Below, piece by piece: positions 43,443-54,800 of a stretch of 64,000 nucleotides of DNA; the stretch's first letter is position 1; every line of letters starts with the position of its first letter. The notes beneath the pieces were generated by a model. That model worked only from the letters and a program-made list of their open reading frames with translations, was not told the DNA's origin and did no database searches. Made by a program: the position numbers and the translations under genes. The stretch lies in assembly GCA_037355855.1 (NCBI GenBank), contig CM074761.1:3305346-3369345 (forward strand). The letters run 5' to 3'. This stretch comes from Pseudo-nitzschia pungens. Lineage: Eukaryota; Bacillariophyta; Bacillariophyceae; Bacillariales; Bacillariaceae.

Positions 43443-44111
43443 TCAGAGTTTGACTTGAATGGTTTCCTCCAGAGCTAAGAATTTGTTTGTATCGTCTCTC
43501 AGTTCTTGCAGATATTTATTGGCAGATTCTACACTTTCCTGACCCTTTCGACAGCTTCGATTGATACCAATCAAATCGAATGTGACAGCGTTGGCATATT
43601 CTGTTGCCTTCGCTTTCACTTCTTTGTCCTGCAATAATTTCTTGGCATCGCCAAATCTGCGTTTGCGAAATTCCAAGTCGTAGCCTTTGCAAAAATCAAG
43701 TAGCCCCGCAAAGTCCTCCTTGTCGATTCTTCCTTGCATATAGGCAACGCCTCCCTCGGGATCGTTTAGTTCGTATCGAATGTAATCAAAGCATTTTGTC
43801 ACGGCTTCTTTCGTGGGAAGCTCTACTTCGTCGGAGGCTAGGGCCGGACGGCCATACAATGTCAACATATTTAGACTCGCAATGCCAGAGAGAACACACG
43901 CCGGAGCCTTGCGCAAGAAATCCCTGCGAATCTCGTCGGGGGCGATTTCTTCTAAATTGTTTGTATGTGTCGCATGAACTGCTGTTGTGATCCCCAAAGC
44001 CCCAGTCGTCGGTTTGATGACAAACGACGAGATTGTTGACAGAGATAGAAGTAGTGTCACAACGCAAAGCGCCGATGAAGCGCCACATTTAGTTCTTCGT
44101 GCGATTCTCAT
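43443..44111 (-). CDS. Thylakoid-lumen four-helix protein, PsbQ/Psb31-like
   Basis: A 222-residue intact protein with a tripartite N-terminus. A signal peptide (SALCVVTLLLSLSTISSF) ends in a Phe motif (ISSFVIKP); a transit-like stretch follows; then a twin-arginine thylakoid signal (RRDFLRKAPACVLSGIAS ... PALA). The mature part, about 125 residues, is alpha-helical (KEAVTKCFDYIRYELNDPEG, KKLLQDKEVKAKATEYANAV, SCRKGQESVESANKYLQELR). This layout matches lumenal four-helix-bundle extrinsic subunits of photosystem II such as PsbQ' or the diatom Psb31. The targeting call is strong; the exact family is an inference. Confidence 0.55.
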   Translation of the reverse strand: MRIARRTKCGASSALCVVTLLLSLSTISSFVIKPTTGALGITTAVHATHTNNLEEIAPDEIRRDFLRKAPACVLSGIASLNMLTLYGRPALASDEVELPTKEAVTKCFDYIRYELNDPEGGVAYMQGRIDKEDFAGLLDFCKGYDLEFRKRRFGDAKKLLQDKEVKAKATEYANAVTFDLIGINRSCRKGQESVESANKYLQELRDDTNKFLALEETIQVKL

Positions 44112-45571
44112 GGTTCCATCTATCTGTTTCCCTTAGTGGATATCTCGAAGTATTATTCTTATTATTATTATTTGATAGTGTGTTGTAAACGGCGCTGTTC
44201 CCAGTCGCAAGAATGGAATGGGAGAGGATCCGTTCTTTTTGGCTTTGTCATCAACTGTGTCAAATCTGATTTGTCCGTAAGATCTTACCATAAGTGGTTT
44301 GATTGATCGATTTTGATTGATTCACTTCAACAATCATTCCAGTGCATTCCAAGATTGTTGGTAAGGATACGGTTACGTACTGTTCACGTAATACTTTGTA
44401 CGAAGTAAGACCTTACGAAGTAATCTTAGTAAGGTTAACTACTGTAAAGTATTTTTTGTTATCTTTCCTTTCACGCGTCGTCATGTCACGAGTCATGAAC
44501 AAGCAGGGAACTCGCAGGACATTGAACATGCTTTTCATGATTGATGAATTGATGCTTTATTCTCGTACAAGTATCAAGAGTAAGGTTTACCAGGTACACG
44601 TAAGGTTTACCAACTCGACCTCAGATGGATGAATAGTAAGGTTACCAGGTGCATACAGTTTACTGAATTTCCTATGAATTTCCTGCAGTCTTCACTGAGC
44701 GGTTTGGCATGTTCCCACGAGTTCGCGCCAAATTGTTTCAGTTCACATCTTTCCTTTGCCGACTACCGTAACGTATGGACGAGTAACCTTACCGTATACC
44801 TTACGTAATCGTTTTCGTCAACCCTGCAACTCTTTTTCAACCAAGGTTTTCGCCTGAGTTGTTGTTACTAGCCCTCATACCGTCGAAAGCGCCGCACAAA
44901 GTTCGTAACGGTAGAAGCCCATCGTTCCGGTACTTTGAGCAACCCAAAATGATCCATCATCCACTCTGTCATCACCGTTCAGAAACGAAAAAAGTCTTTA
45001 CCGCTTTAGCTTGTCGGACCAAAGGCGACACTACCACGAGAGGGAGATAGCTGCAACGAATTTCCACCACAATGTGCCTGTCGGTGCAATCCAATCTCTG
45101 GATGAGTTTCAGTCGCTTGAGAGAATTTGCCACTATTTATGAACACACTGAAAAGTTTGCCGGGCACAATCTGGGATTAATCATAACTCCGCTTTATCGG
45201 TCTCATCCATGTGGAATCCTCTTGCGAGAATCCGCCATGATGGCCGCCATAACGGCTTGTGAAAGACATTCCAAGCAACGACGGATAATGATAAGCTGTT
45301 TCCCTTCAGATAGAGAGAAATACATCTCAATGAAAAATATTCGCAAGCACCTTTTGCTTCGACTAAGTTGAGAAAAACATGCTACCCATACGACAATAAA
45401 TATGCGAAACTTGCACTGTGACTCGTACTAAACTACTTCGTCATTCGTAATGTTTTCAAAATGAGTCTAAAATTATTTCGTTTCTGTGCATTGGCGAAAT
45501 GCACTTTCCTTCAGAAATAATAGATAGCCGATATTTTTTGAATTACAACCCCACCCATGCATGCACTTCAT
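44112..45571. other. Intergenic region rich in AAGGTTAC-type motifs
   Basis: No convincing gene in about 1.46 kb; a 99-codon plus-strand frame at 45072-45371 has no support. The first half is the densest motif region in the window. Confidence 0.5.
44277..44815. repeat. Cluster of GTAAGGTTTACC / TAAGATCTTA motifs
   Basis: At least nine partial copies in both orientations: CGTAAGATCTTACC (44277), GTAAGGATACGGTTACG (44361), GTAAGACCTTACG (44404), TAGTAAGGTTAAC (44427), GTAAGGTTTACCAGG (44581), GTAAGGTTTACC (44600), GTAAGGTTACCAGG (44636), GTAACCTTACCGTA (44782) and ACCTTACG (44796). Confidence 0.6.
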
Positions 45572-48500
45572 TTACTCTTGCTCCTTGTCCTGTGTTTGAT
45601 TTGCATCTATGATCAACACCGAAGGCACTTTGTTCTTCTTACCCCAACCAAGCAGTTTTGTTTTGCTCACTTCTCCCGTTCCCCTGCTCTTGCGATTCTT
45701 TGCTCGTGACTTTGATTGTTGACTTTTAGTCCGAGCATTGTCTTCCAAAAGGCCTTCAAGATCCTTCAACTGCCGCCTTAAATTATTATACTCTCCTTCC
45801 ATTTCCGAGGCAATTTGAGTTTCTTCCTCCAAACCTTTGATTTTCGCGAAAGCTTTTTCCAACTTTGCAGCCATCTCAATATTATCCTCTCTCAATTCCA
45901 TGTTGACAAGTTTGAGCTGTTCAAGACGCTGCTTTGCTTCGAGCATTAAGTTATTGCCCTGCAACTCTTTTACTGCTTTCGAAAGTGCCGAGTCCTTCTT
46001 CAGCCTTTCTATCTCATCACTAAGTGATGTGATCTCCTTTTCATGCTCAAGCTTGCATTCATCAAGTTTCACTGTCAAATTTGTGTACTCTCTGTCTTGA
46101 TTCATCGCCCGAGATTTGCTTTCGATCAACTCCTTCTGAAGTTCGTCCAGCTCGATTCTACGTTGCTCAGACATATTGCGCATGTTGATTTTGGCTTGGC
46201 TCAATTCAGACCCAAGAGATTCAACGGTCTTTTCTTGGGCGTGAAGGGTGCGCTCCAACTTCGCGCACCCTTTCTGCCTTCTGCCTCATCATATCTTCGT
46301 TGGACGTTTTAGATTGTTGAAGCTTGCTCAGATCACTCGTTAAACGGGCAACTTCCTCAGCGCTCCGAGACCGAGATGCTGCGAGATCTTTCCTTAGAGT
46401 ATCGATTGTTACATCTTTGTTCATTGTGAGCGCAGAGATTTGGCGCTCATATGATGTGACCTTCTCATTTTCAGATTCCTTTGCTGCTTCTAGTTCCTTC
46501 TTCAGGGAAGATATTTTCTCATTTGCAGTAGTTAGATTTGCTAACTTCTTGCTGAGCTCCTGTACCTCAATCGAAATTTCCTCAAACTGTTCTGTTATGA
46601 ATCTGTTTTCTTTCTTCAACTCAGAATTCTCGGCCATAAGACACCTGCTTCGACGAATTTCTTTTTGAAGATCTGCGACTAACTTCTCATAAGATGATGC
46701 TCGCATTGTAAACTTATCCAAAGATGGATCTTTTTCATTTATGTTCTCCTCACGATCACGTAAAAATTTGGTCTCAGTAATGTTCTCTTTGACTTCTACA
46801 ATCGTCCTCTTTAGAATTGCAATCTCGTTGGTCCTTTCATCCAACTCTTTCTCTCTCTCGTTCACTGCTTGACTCTTTTCCAGAAGTGAATTTAGTTCGG
46901 TTACAAGCTCGAGCCTTGTTCTCTTAAGCCCATGGATTAATGTCCTTTCTGCAGCTGCATCGTTACCAGCGTCATTAACTATATCGAGAAGCATCGTAAC
47001 ATATTGTTTGAAAGGTTCAATTTCACAATTTGTGCGGACGATTTCCTCTTGCAGATGACGTGTCTCGTTTGCGAGAACATCCACATTTTTTCGTGACACG
47101 TCCAGTTTCTGCTCTACGATCCTATTTCTCTCGTCAAGTTGAGAATATTTCTCAAATAGAACTTCCTTCTCAGATCGCTGATCTTCCATATCCGCAAAAA
47201 TTGTTTCGAGTTGACTTTCTAAATTTGATATCGTGTTGGCTTTAACACTCAATGCATTCTGAACTGCATGTAGAGAGTCAGCAAGGTTCTCTTTTTCTTT
47301 TGATAGAAGCTCGATCTTTTCTTCGTACAAATCTGACTTATCCGTCAAGGGCGTTCGTATCACATCATTTTTCAGGTTTTCGGCAGCTTGGAGTTTTGCA
47401 ATCTGTTCATCCTTAATGATCAACTGCTCTTGCAAATGTCCATGCCGGGCACGTTCGTTGTAAAGGCACTGCCTCGATTCTTCAATTGAGTGCAAGAGTC
47501 GCGCGATGATGCAATTTTTCTCGCGGATATGTATATTCATCTGATGGAGACTCTGGCTCGTGGACTCGAGTTTACTGACCAATGACCGACATTCGTCACT
47601 ACTGGAAAGTTCCTCGATTCCCTTCAAATCAGATTCCTCTACTGAATGATTGTTACGACGAGCTCTTAACTCAATCTTGGTGTCCCCCATGCCGATTCTC
47701 TTCCCGATATTTTCAGAGAACCGCTGATCATTTTGTGACGAGAAATTGTCCGTGATAGGATTCATTCTTTCCCTCAAATCACTCGAGTCATGAGCGTTAA
47801 CCTTCACATGTTTTTTCAATACTTGTAAATCTTCAATGATTGCATCATGATCAGAGGATCTCATCTTCAAAGAATTTTTCAATTCACCCCTCATTGTCTC
47901 GAGATCAGAAATGATCTCATCCTTCTCCCTTCTGATCCTCATTTCTAGAGCGAATTTGTCAGCTTCAAAATCACCCAACTTAGAACGTAGCCTGTCGAGC
48001 GAAGATTTCAATCTTGCTTTCTCTTGCTCTTTTTCGACCAATATCTTGTCTGTGGTATGTAGCTGGATGCCTTGGAGATGCAATTTCTTCATTAGATCCT
48101 CGTTCTGTTTCTTCAAGCTTTCTTGCAGATTCATCCTGGAGTCCTGAAATGGTAGTGGATTTCCTTTAACATCAAGGGTATTGTTGACTGTTCTTGGTGA
48201 AAACTTGATTCCCTCTACTTCTGGTTCTTGTTCCACCAACTTCTTGAAGTTGGGATTTTCCTCTTGCGAGAAATGTAAATTTTGCTTTAAATTCTTCATC
48301 TCGTCGTTTCGCAACCTCAATAAATTTTTAAGATGTTCGATTTCATTCGATAGCTTCCTCTCGTTCTCTGACGTGGAAGTACACAGGTCGTTGATTTTGG
48401 ATTCTTTTCTCAACAATTCTCTCTGGACATTTTCGAGGTTTTCAGTCTCAACGCGTAATATACGTTGGACTTGCATATAATTTTCTTCTTTCGCATTTAG

Positions 48501-49787
48501 TTTCTTCTTTAGATCATGAATAGTTTGTCTTTGTTCAGTCACAACTTTCGTAGCATTTTCAAGTTCCACGAGCGACTCGCTTAATGCCCGTTTCAAGTCA
48601 CCGATTTCATCTTGTTGCAGAGAAAAATTCGTTCCTTTTCTCTCTTTCATCGTTAGGTCAAAAATTGTTGAATCGCGTTTTTTGAGTTCTGCTTTCAAAT
48701 CAGCAATCATCTCTTTGTGGTGGTTGAGTGCTGTTGCATAATCCTTTGACTTAAGGTCAGCATCATGCAATGCAAGCTTGGATTTACTTAACTCTGTTGA
48801 CATGTTTTTGATTTTTTCTGATTGCAACGCCGGGTTTCTGAATTCGGTTCGTAACTGCTTCAGTTCGTTTTCGCTTTGTTCCAATTTGTGTCTCATTACG
48901 TTGTTCTCTTTCGTTCTTTTGCCCAACTCATTATGCAATTCCATTACACGCTTTGTCATTCTCACGGAGTCACTGTGGTTGGAGGGGTTGTCCGCCGATT
49001 TCAAAGGAGAGTCTGGTGATTGGTTCTCCGTTAAATGGAACGGATCGAAGGGAATTGGAGACGAATCCGAAGGCTGTTTCCTTCTTTCCTCTGTCTGTGT
49101 ACTAATTCCCTTATTTCCATTCGTTCGCGCTATCTCGTTTTGTTTCATATAAATTCGATCTTGCTCCAACTGATTCACTTTCATTCGAAGTCTTTTCACG
49201 TCTTCATCTCGTTCACGAAGCCTATGAATAAAAGTTGCATTTTCCACTAGCAACCGCTCCATCTCTCGTACCTGCGGAGTCTCTGCAATATCGTCCGGCA
49301 GCGACGAGCAAACTGACGTTTCTGGGTTATCAGGATGTTCCACAAGGAAAGGATGAGTAGGGTGGTTTCCCGCCATTAAATTGTCTATCGTTATTTCCCG
49401 TTCTTGAATTATATCATCCTTCTGATTGAGTTTTTGTTTCAAAAGTATAATCTCCTTGCGATAATGAGCTCCAGGGCGGACATCTACGTTCACAGCTTGT
49501 TGCCACCTTGATGCATTTTCCTTCGAGAAATCCAATTCCTTCTTTATCCGGACGATATCTTTGTTGAGTTTTTGTTCACGCCGTTCATACGCCTCTACAC
49601 GACGACGCAACAGGACCAATTCATCTTCTGTAGGCAACTTTGGAAGATGTAATTGCGAAGTCTCTGAACTCGTTAGAGACGAGGTATCGGCCGTCCTTTT
49701 GCTGTAATTGGTTGTTGGTGTCGATACTTCGAACGAGTTTGGAGAGTCGGAATTTCGTTGACCTCGAAGAGTTCGCGGGCGCACCAT
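45572..49787 (-). CDS. Giant coiled-coil protein A
   Basis: ATG 49787 (MVRPRTLRGQ). About 1404 residues, nearly all heptad coiled coil after a 60-residue Ser/Thr-rich head. Near residue 75-130 it has a distinctive block (ENASRWQQAV, AHYRKEIILLKQKL, DDIIQEREITIDNLM) that recurs in the neighbouring gene B, as does the C-terminal block (LERTLHAQEKTVESL, LEAKQRLEQLKLVN, NLRRQLKDLEGLLE). It ends in a basic tail (KSRAKNRKSRG ... KLLGWGKKNK). A +1 move near 46262 (CGC-G-AAG) joins the main frame to the last 230 residues; without it the product loses the conserved C-terminus. Such proteins are often Golgi, centrosomal or cytoskeletal tethers; the role here is unknown. Confidence 0.75.
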
Positions 49788-50673
49788 GGTGAAGAACAAT
49801 TGTACGATGCGATCCGATTACTTTACATACTCCATAGCCGTCGGACAGACAACGCCAGTGGCACCAGGTAACTGTATCGGTATATACTCGTACTCAGTTT
49901 TGGTATTGAGATGATGATGAATGATGTGATGAGGATGAGGATGATGATGATGGCAAAAAAGTTCTTTTTTGGTTTGCCTCTCGAGGGAAAATCTGAAATC
50001 ACAAAATTGGCGGCGGCAACGGACAGCGAAACATTCGTTCAAAGTCCTGCGCGCTCTGACCCAGCCAAAATTCCTAACAAGTGTGCCGAGTGAAAAATCT
50101 GATCTTGGAACGAGTGCCAATCACACTGGGTAAATTTAGTAAAGTCGATAACAATGGAACCAATTTATATTCCCGTACTCCCCACAAAATGCCCGTCGAA
50201 AATCTTTCCACCGAGTACTCCGGTCCAGGACTTGGTTGGTACATACCTTTATGACTCGCATCAATCCGATGAAGTTAGAAGAGACTGATGAATACTACGT
50301 AATCTACTGAGTAACATTCTTTGGTGACTAACCGAAATTGCTAAAAACAATAGCAACGGGGTACATTGGATTATGCCTAAATACAAGTAATCTTACTTAC
50401 TTGTAACCGCTCTGTTATGAATTTGTTGAGATCCTTCCGCGACTTGCGAGAGGGGCTCCAGCGTGCGCTTGTGACATGTGAGGATGGATCCAAAGCTATG
50501 ATATTATCATGATTATATCATGATTACGGGTTCGTATGATACCCGTGGGGCCATGACAGCTGCTTGTTATTCCCAAGATAGTTTGATCATCAAACAGATC
50601 ATTTGTTCTGTTTCACAAAAACTTACATTCCGGTAAGATCTTACTCATAGCTAAGGGTCGAAACTAGAAGGCT
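49788..50673. other. Divergent intergenic region between coiled-coil gene A and the aldolase
   Basis: Likely holds both promoters. GATGATGA-type repeats at 49908-49955; TAATCTTACTTACTTG at 50387; an inverted ATCATGATTATATCATGAT stretch at 50507-50524; GGTAAGATCTTAC at 50633 just before the aldolase start. A minus-strand frame at 49818-50120 is not convincing. Confidence 0.5.
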
Positions 50674-51756
50674 ATGATATTGTCTGGTGCAATTGTAATG
50701 AGCTTAGTAACGAGAGCTTTGGCGTTTTCACCTTGTCAAACTGCTTTTCTTTCCTCAGTGAGCACATTCCCGAGCCGTATTTGCCGTTTTTATTCGAACA
50801 ACTCTAGACAAATGATAGAGAATGCAGAGAGTGCTGATGACCCTAACCGGGGGCCGACAGAACCACGTTCTGTGTATTATCCGAATTCACATTCACTCCA
50901 GGACAATCGCCTGAAGCACCGTCTGCGCAATGGCTTGCATCTTACGGGAGTCGTTTCGGGGCAGTATAGGGATACGGATCATGTGGAAATGCTTGGGTTG
51001 CTAGGATATGATTTTCTATGGGCTGATGCCGAACACTCCAGTGGTTCCCCAGATCAGATAGCTGCTATGATTCTTGCCGCCGAACGACGAGGACTACCTA
51101 CTGTCGTGAGAATCGGCTATGGCTATCAAAACATCATCGGGCACGTCCAAAAATACCTAGTTGCTGGCGCACAGGGAATTTTGTTGCCACAGTGCGAATC
51201 GCGGGAGGATGTCGAACGAATAATACAGGCAGTCAAATTCCCTCCGCTCGGTCAAAGAGGCTTGGCAGGAGAGCGTTGGAACTCCTGGGGACTTGCGACG
51301 GCTACTGGAGCATGTGATCCGAAATCTTCAAATTATTTGCCCTTGTCTAAATGTGTCGAGTCGGCAAATGACAATAGTATTGTTGGCGTTTTGATAGAAA
51401 ATCAAAAAGGCCTAGATGCTCTCGATGAGATCATGACTGTACCGGAATTGGATATGATATTCTTCGCACCCACAGATTTAAGTGCAAACATGGGTTTGCA
51501 TGGCCAGATTCGTCATCCCAAGGTCTTGAGCACAATAGAGGAGGCGGGTCAAAAAGTTCAGAAATTCAATGACGAAAAAGATGATGAATGTAACAACGTT
51601 GCCATGGGAACCCTTGCTCTAAACGCTGAAGATTATATCTATTGGCGAGAAAGAGGGTTTCAAGTTCTTTGTGGTGTCGCGCAGTGTATGTTTGTTGATG
51701 GAGCGAAGGGTCTGATGGACAAGATACAGAATTACGAGCAATCACGGAAAGAATGA
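50674..51756 (+). CDS. HpcH/HpaI-type class II aldolase, probably plastid-targeted
   Basis: A 360-residue intact protein. The N-terminus is a signal peptide (MILSGAIVMSLVTRALA) followed by FSPC, a diatom plastid cleavage motif. The body is the metal-dependent HpcH/HpaI aldolase barrel: GYDFLWADAEHSSGSPDQI (catalytic-acid region), LPTVVRIGYGYQNIIGHVQK, GAQGILLPQCESREDVE (metal Glu), FPPLGQRGLAGER, VGVLIENQKGLDALDEI (Glu), and IFFAPTDLSANMG (metal Asp-Leu-Ser). These enzymes cleave or form 2-oxo-hydroxy acids with pyruvate or glyoxal-type partners. Insertions after RWNSWG and near NDEKDDECN are unusual. Lies between the two coiled-coil paralogues on the opposite strand. Confidence 0.82.
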   Translation: MILSGAIVMSLVTRALAFSPCQTAFLSSVSTFPSRICRFYSNNSRQMIENAESADDPNRGPTEPRSVYYPNSHSLQDNRLKHRLRNGLHLTGVVSGQYRDTDHVEMLGLLGYDFLWADAEHSSGSPDQIAAMILAAERRGLPTVVRIGYGYQNIIGHVQKYLVAGAQGILLPQCESREDVERIIQAVKFPPLGQRGLAGERWNSWGLATATGACDPKSSNYLPLSKCVESANDNSIVGVLIENQKGLDALDEIMTVPELDMIFFAPTDLSANMGLHGQIRHPKVLSTIEEAGQKVQKFNDEKDDECNNVAMGTLALNAEDYIYWRERGFQVLCGVAQCMFVDGAKGLMDKIQNYEQSRKE

Positions 51757-51874
51757 ATCAGCTTTGTCTTGCGTTACACGTTCGGTCAACAGAAAAGATA
51801 TTGAATCCAAAAACTTTTCGAGTCGTGTAAAAATACAAAGCATTGAAGTTATTGTACAAAGTAATATTGAAATT

Positions 51875-54800
51875 TTAATTTAAACATTCCTCTTCCTTCT
51901 CTTCCGATATCGATCCATCAACCGCTCTTCGCTTGAAAAGGCCAAACTTTTTCTTCTTCTTGTCTTTTGTTTTCGTGGTCGCTTCTATGTCGGTAATTTT
52001 CGCTTTCGGGGGAGGTGCACTTCGTGACGATTTCGCTGACTGGCTCAGTAATTGTTCGTATTCCTTCAATTGCTTTCGTAGCTTCATGTTCTCATCTTCA
52101 ATCTCCTCAGCTTGTTGTTTCTCAAGCTCAAACGCATTGATCTGAATGGCTGCGCGCTCAAGACGACCTCCAAGATTGAGATTTTCTTCTTGGAGATCTG
52201 TATTTCTTTTCTTCAGTTGTTCCAGCCGTTCTCGAACTTCTAGCATGCGGTCGTTGTTTTGTAAATCGAAAATCGTTTTCTTTAGCGGGGAATCTTGCTC
52301 CATTGCTTTAGCCAACGCATCCTTCAGTTTCACTACATCTGCTTTGTGTTCAAGTTTTCTCTCTTCCAATTGCATCTTGAGCGCGACGATTTCGCGTTCT
52401 TGCTTCATTGCTTTCTCTTCCATCTGCATGACCTCTTGCTGCATTTCTTCTACTTCACCTCGTCGGACACTTGTAGCGTGCTGCATTCCGCTCTGTATTT
52501 GATCCATTTCTGTTCTCATAGTCTCAACAGTTTGCTCTTGCGCGTGTAGAGTTTGCTCAAGTGCATATACCTGCTGGTCCTTCGCTCGCAACTCCAACTC
52601 AAATTGAACTCTTAGGTCATTGTTTTCCTGTTCCATGCTCTTGAGTTGTGCCATCATCTCTCCCATGCTTTCGACATTCTTTTCCCTTGAATCGGTCAGG
52701 CTGTTTCTTAGGTTATCTATCTCGGTGTCCTTGCTTGATGACAACGAAGTCATCTGTTTCTCGTAATTTTCAATGATAGCTTTTTCCATTTCTTCTCTTT
52801 GTCTTTGTGCTCGGTCCAGTTGGAGCTGCAATTCTTGAAGTTTAGAAGACTCCTTCGAAAGTGCATCCATATCACCGGTCAAAAATTCCATTTCCTTCTC
52901 CATTTTTGTCCCTTTCTCTTCGAGAGACTTATTCTTTTCCTTGAGACTCTCAATAGATTGCGTCAGAGTGTTGTTTTTCTCAACTAATGTCCTATTCTCT
53001 TCCGTCAGCGAATCGTTTGCCTGTGAAAGAGTATCCAGCTCTCGCTTCAGAGAATCTTTTTCCTCCGCGCCGCTCTTTGACAAAGACATTATTTCGAGCT
53101 CTGATTTGTTCCGCTTATCGATTAAAGACTCGTTCTCACTGCGCAAATCTGCGACAGTCGTTGAAAGTGATTCAACGTCTCTTTCCAGATTTTCTTTGGC
53201 TTCGCTGAGAGTATGGTTTTGTTGGCCCAATGTTTGAAGCTCGTGACATAAGATCTGATTATCATTCGTTAGCGTCTCACTCTCTTCCATAAGATTTTCG
53301 TTGGCATTTTCCAACGATGCGTTCTCTTCAGCGAGCGATTTGTTCTTTTGGGCAAGAGAGGCATTCTCTTGTACCAGAGATTGATTTTTTCTGGCTAGCT
53401 CTTCATTACTAGAGGTCTCAGTGATAGCGTTCGAGAGCTCCTTCTCGAGAGCACCAAGTCTTGCTTGGCTATCTGCTAAATCGCTTCCGAGCTTCAATTT
53501 CAGGTTTTTGGCTTCCTTCAGCTCTACTTCATTGTCTCTGAGGCGTTTATCAAGATCGTCAATAGAGTCGGTCTTCGAATCCAGCTGTTTCTGATAATTG
53601 TTGATGTCATTTGTCAAGAAATTTACTGCTGCTTCTAGCTGTTCGATTCTGCCAGTTTTTTCTTCCAGTGTTGTTCGCAAGCCCGATGCTTGACTTTCTA
53701 ATTCACTCACTTGTTCGTTGAGTGAATTTACAGCTTCAGTTTTCGCTGAAATCACTTCACGCATTGCTTCAATCTCCTCCTGCGAAGCCTTGGTCTGGAT
53801 AGCAAGATCCGTCGCTGTTGATTCACTTGCTTGAAGTTGTCCTTGAATGATAGAAACCTCTCCTTTGTACTCGTCAACTTGGTTCGTCAGCTCAGTCACC
53901 ATGTTTGTTTTCGATTGCAGAAGTTTGCGGATATCCTTGAGTTCACGTTGGGAAGCATTCAACTCGTCGTTCAAAGTTCTGATTTCCTCTACCTTTGATT
54001 TGAGTTCGGCCTCTGACCCTTCGATGTTTGACCGTTGGGTGTCGGACCATGCACCAGACAATTGTTCTCTTAATTCTCTTATGACGGTCTCTCGGGCTTG
54101 AAGTTCGGTCTCCAGGTCGGTCAACTTTGTTTCCGTTTGTGGATTCTCCGATAGAAGTGCTTCAAGTTCCTTGATTCGAGAGAGAGATTTGTCAAGATCG
54201 GTCTGCAATTCGCTGTCGTTGTCCGATATCGTTTCTGATGAATTTTTACGCTTGTACTCATCAAAAGCCCACTTCGCCTGTTCGAGCTGCACTCGAAGAT
54301 CGTTAGCAGAACCTGCAGCTTCCTTGGCTTCCCATAGCTGTTGGCGAAGATCCCGTAGCTCGACTCGATTAGACTCTGCTGCCTCCTGCATCTCATCAAG
54401 TTCCGCTTGCAAGTTTTTAAATTCCATTGGGTCAACAATGTCGGGCTTATCTGATTCTTTGGTCTCAAGGTGCTTGATCTTTTCTTGAAGATCTAATATT
54501 CGACGGTCTCTCTCTTGAAGAGCAGAGTCGTTGAGGATATCGCTTTCTTCGGTTGCTCCGATCTTGTTTTTCAACACCCTTATTTGTTCGTCGCGATTCT
54601 TCAGGACTCTTTGCATTCTTTTGAATTCTTCATCTTGCTCAATAATTTGCCCCGCAAAGATTTCACTTTCGTCTTGTAAACGATCGATTTCAGCTCTCAG
54701 TGCATTCTCGTCGTTTCTTCCCTTATTCATTCGCACTGACTCGACTTCTTTCATCAGTGACGATATCCTTATCTTCAAATCTCGTATATGTTTTTCTTGT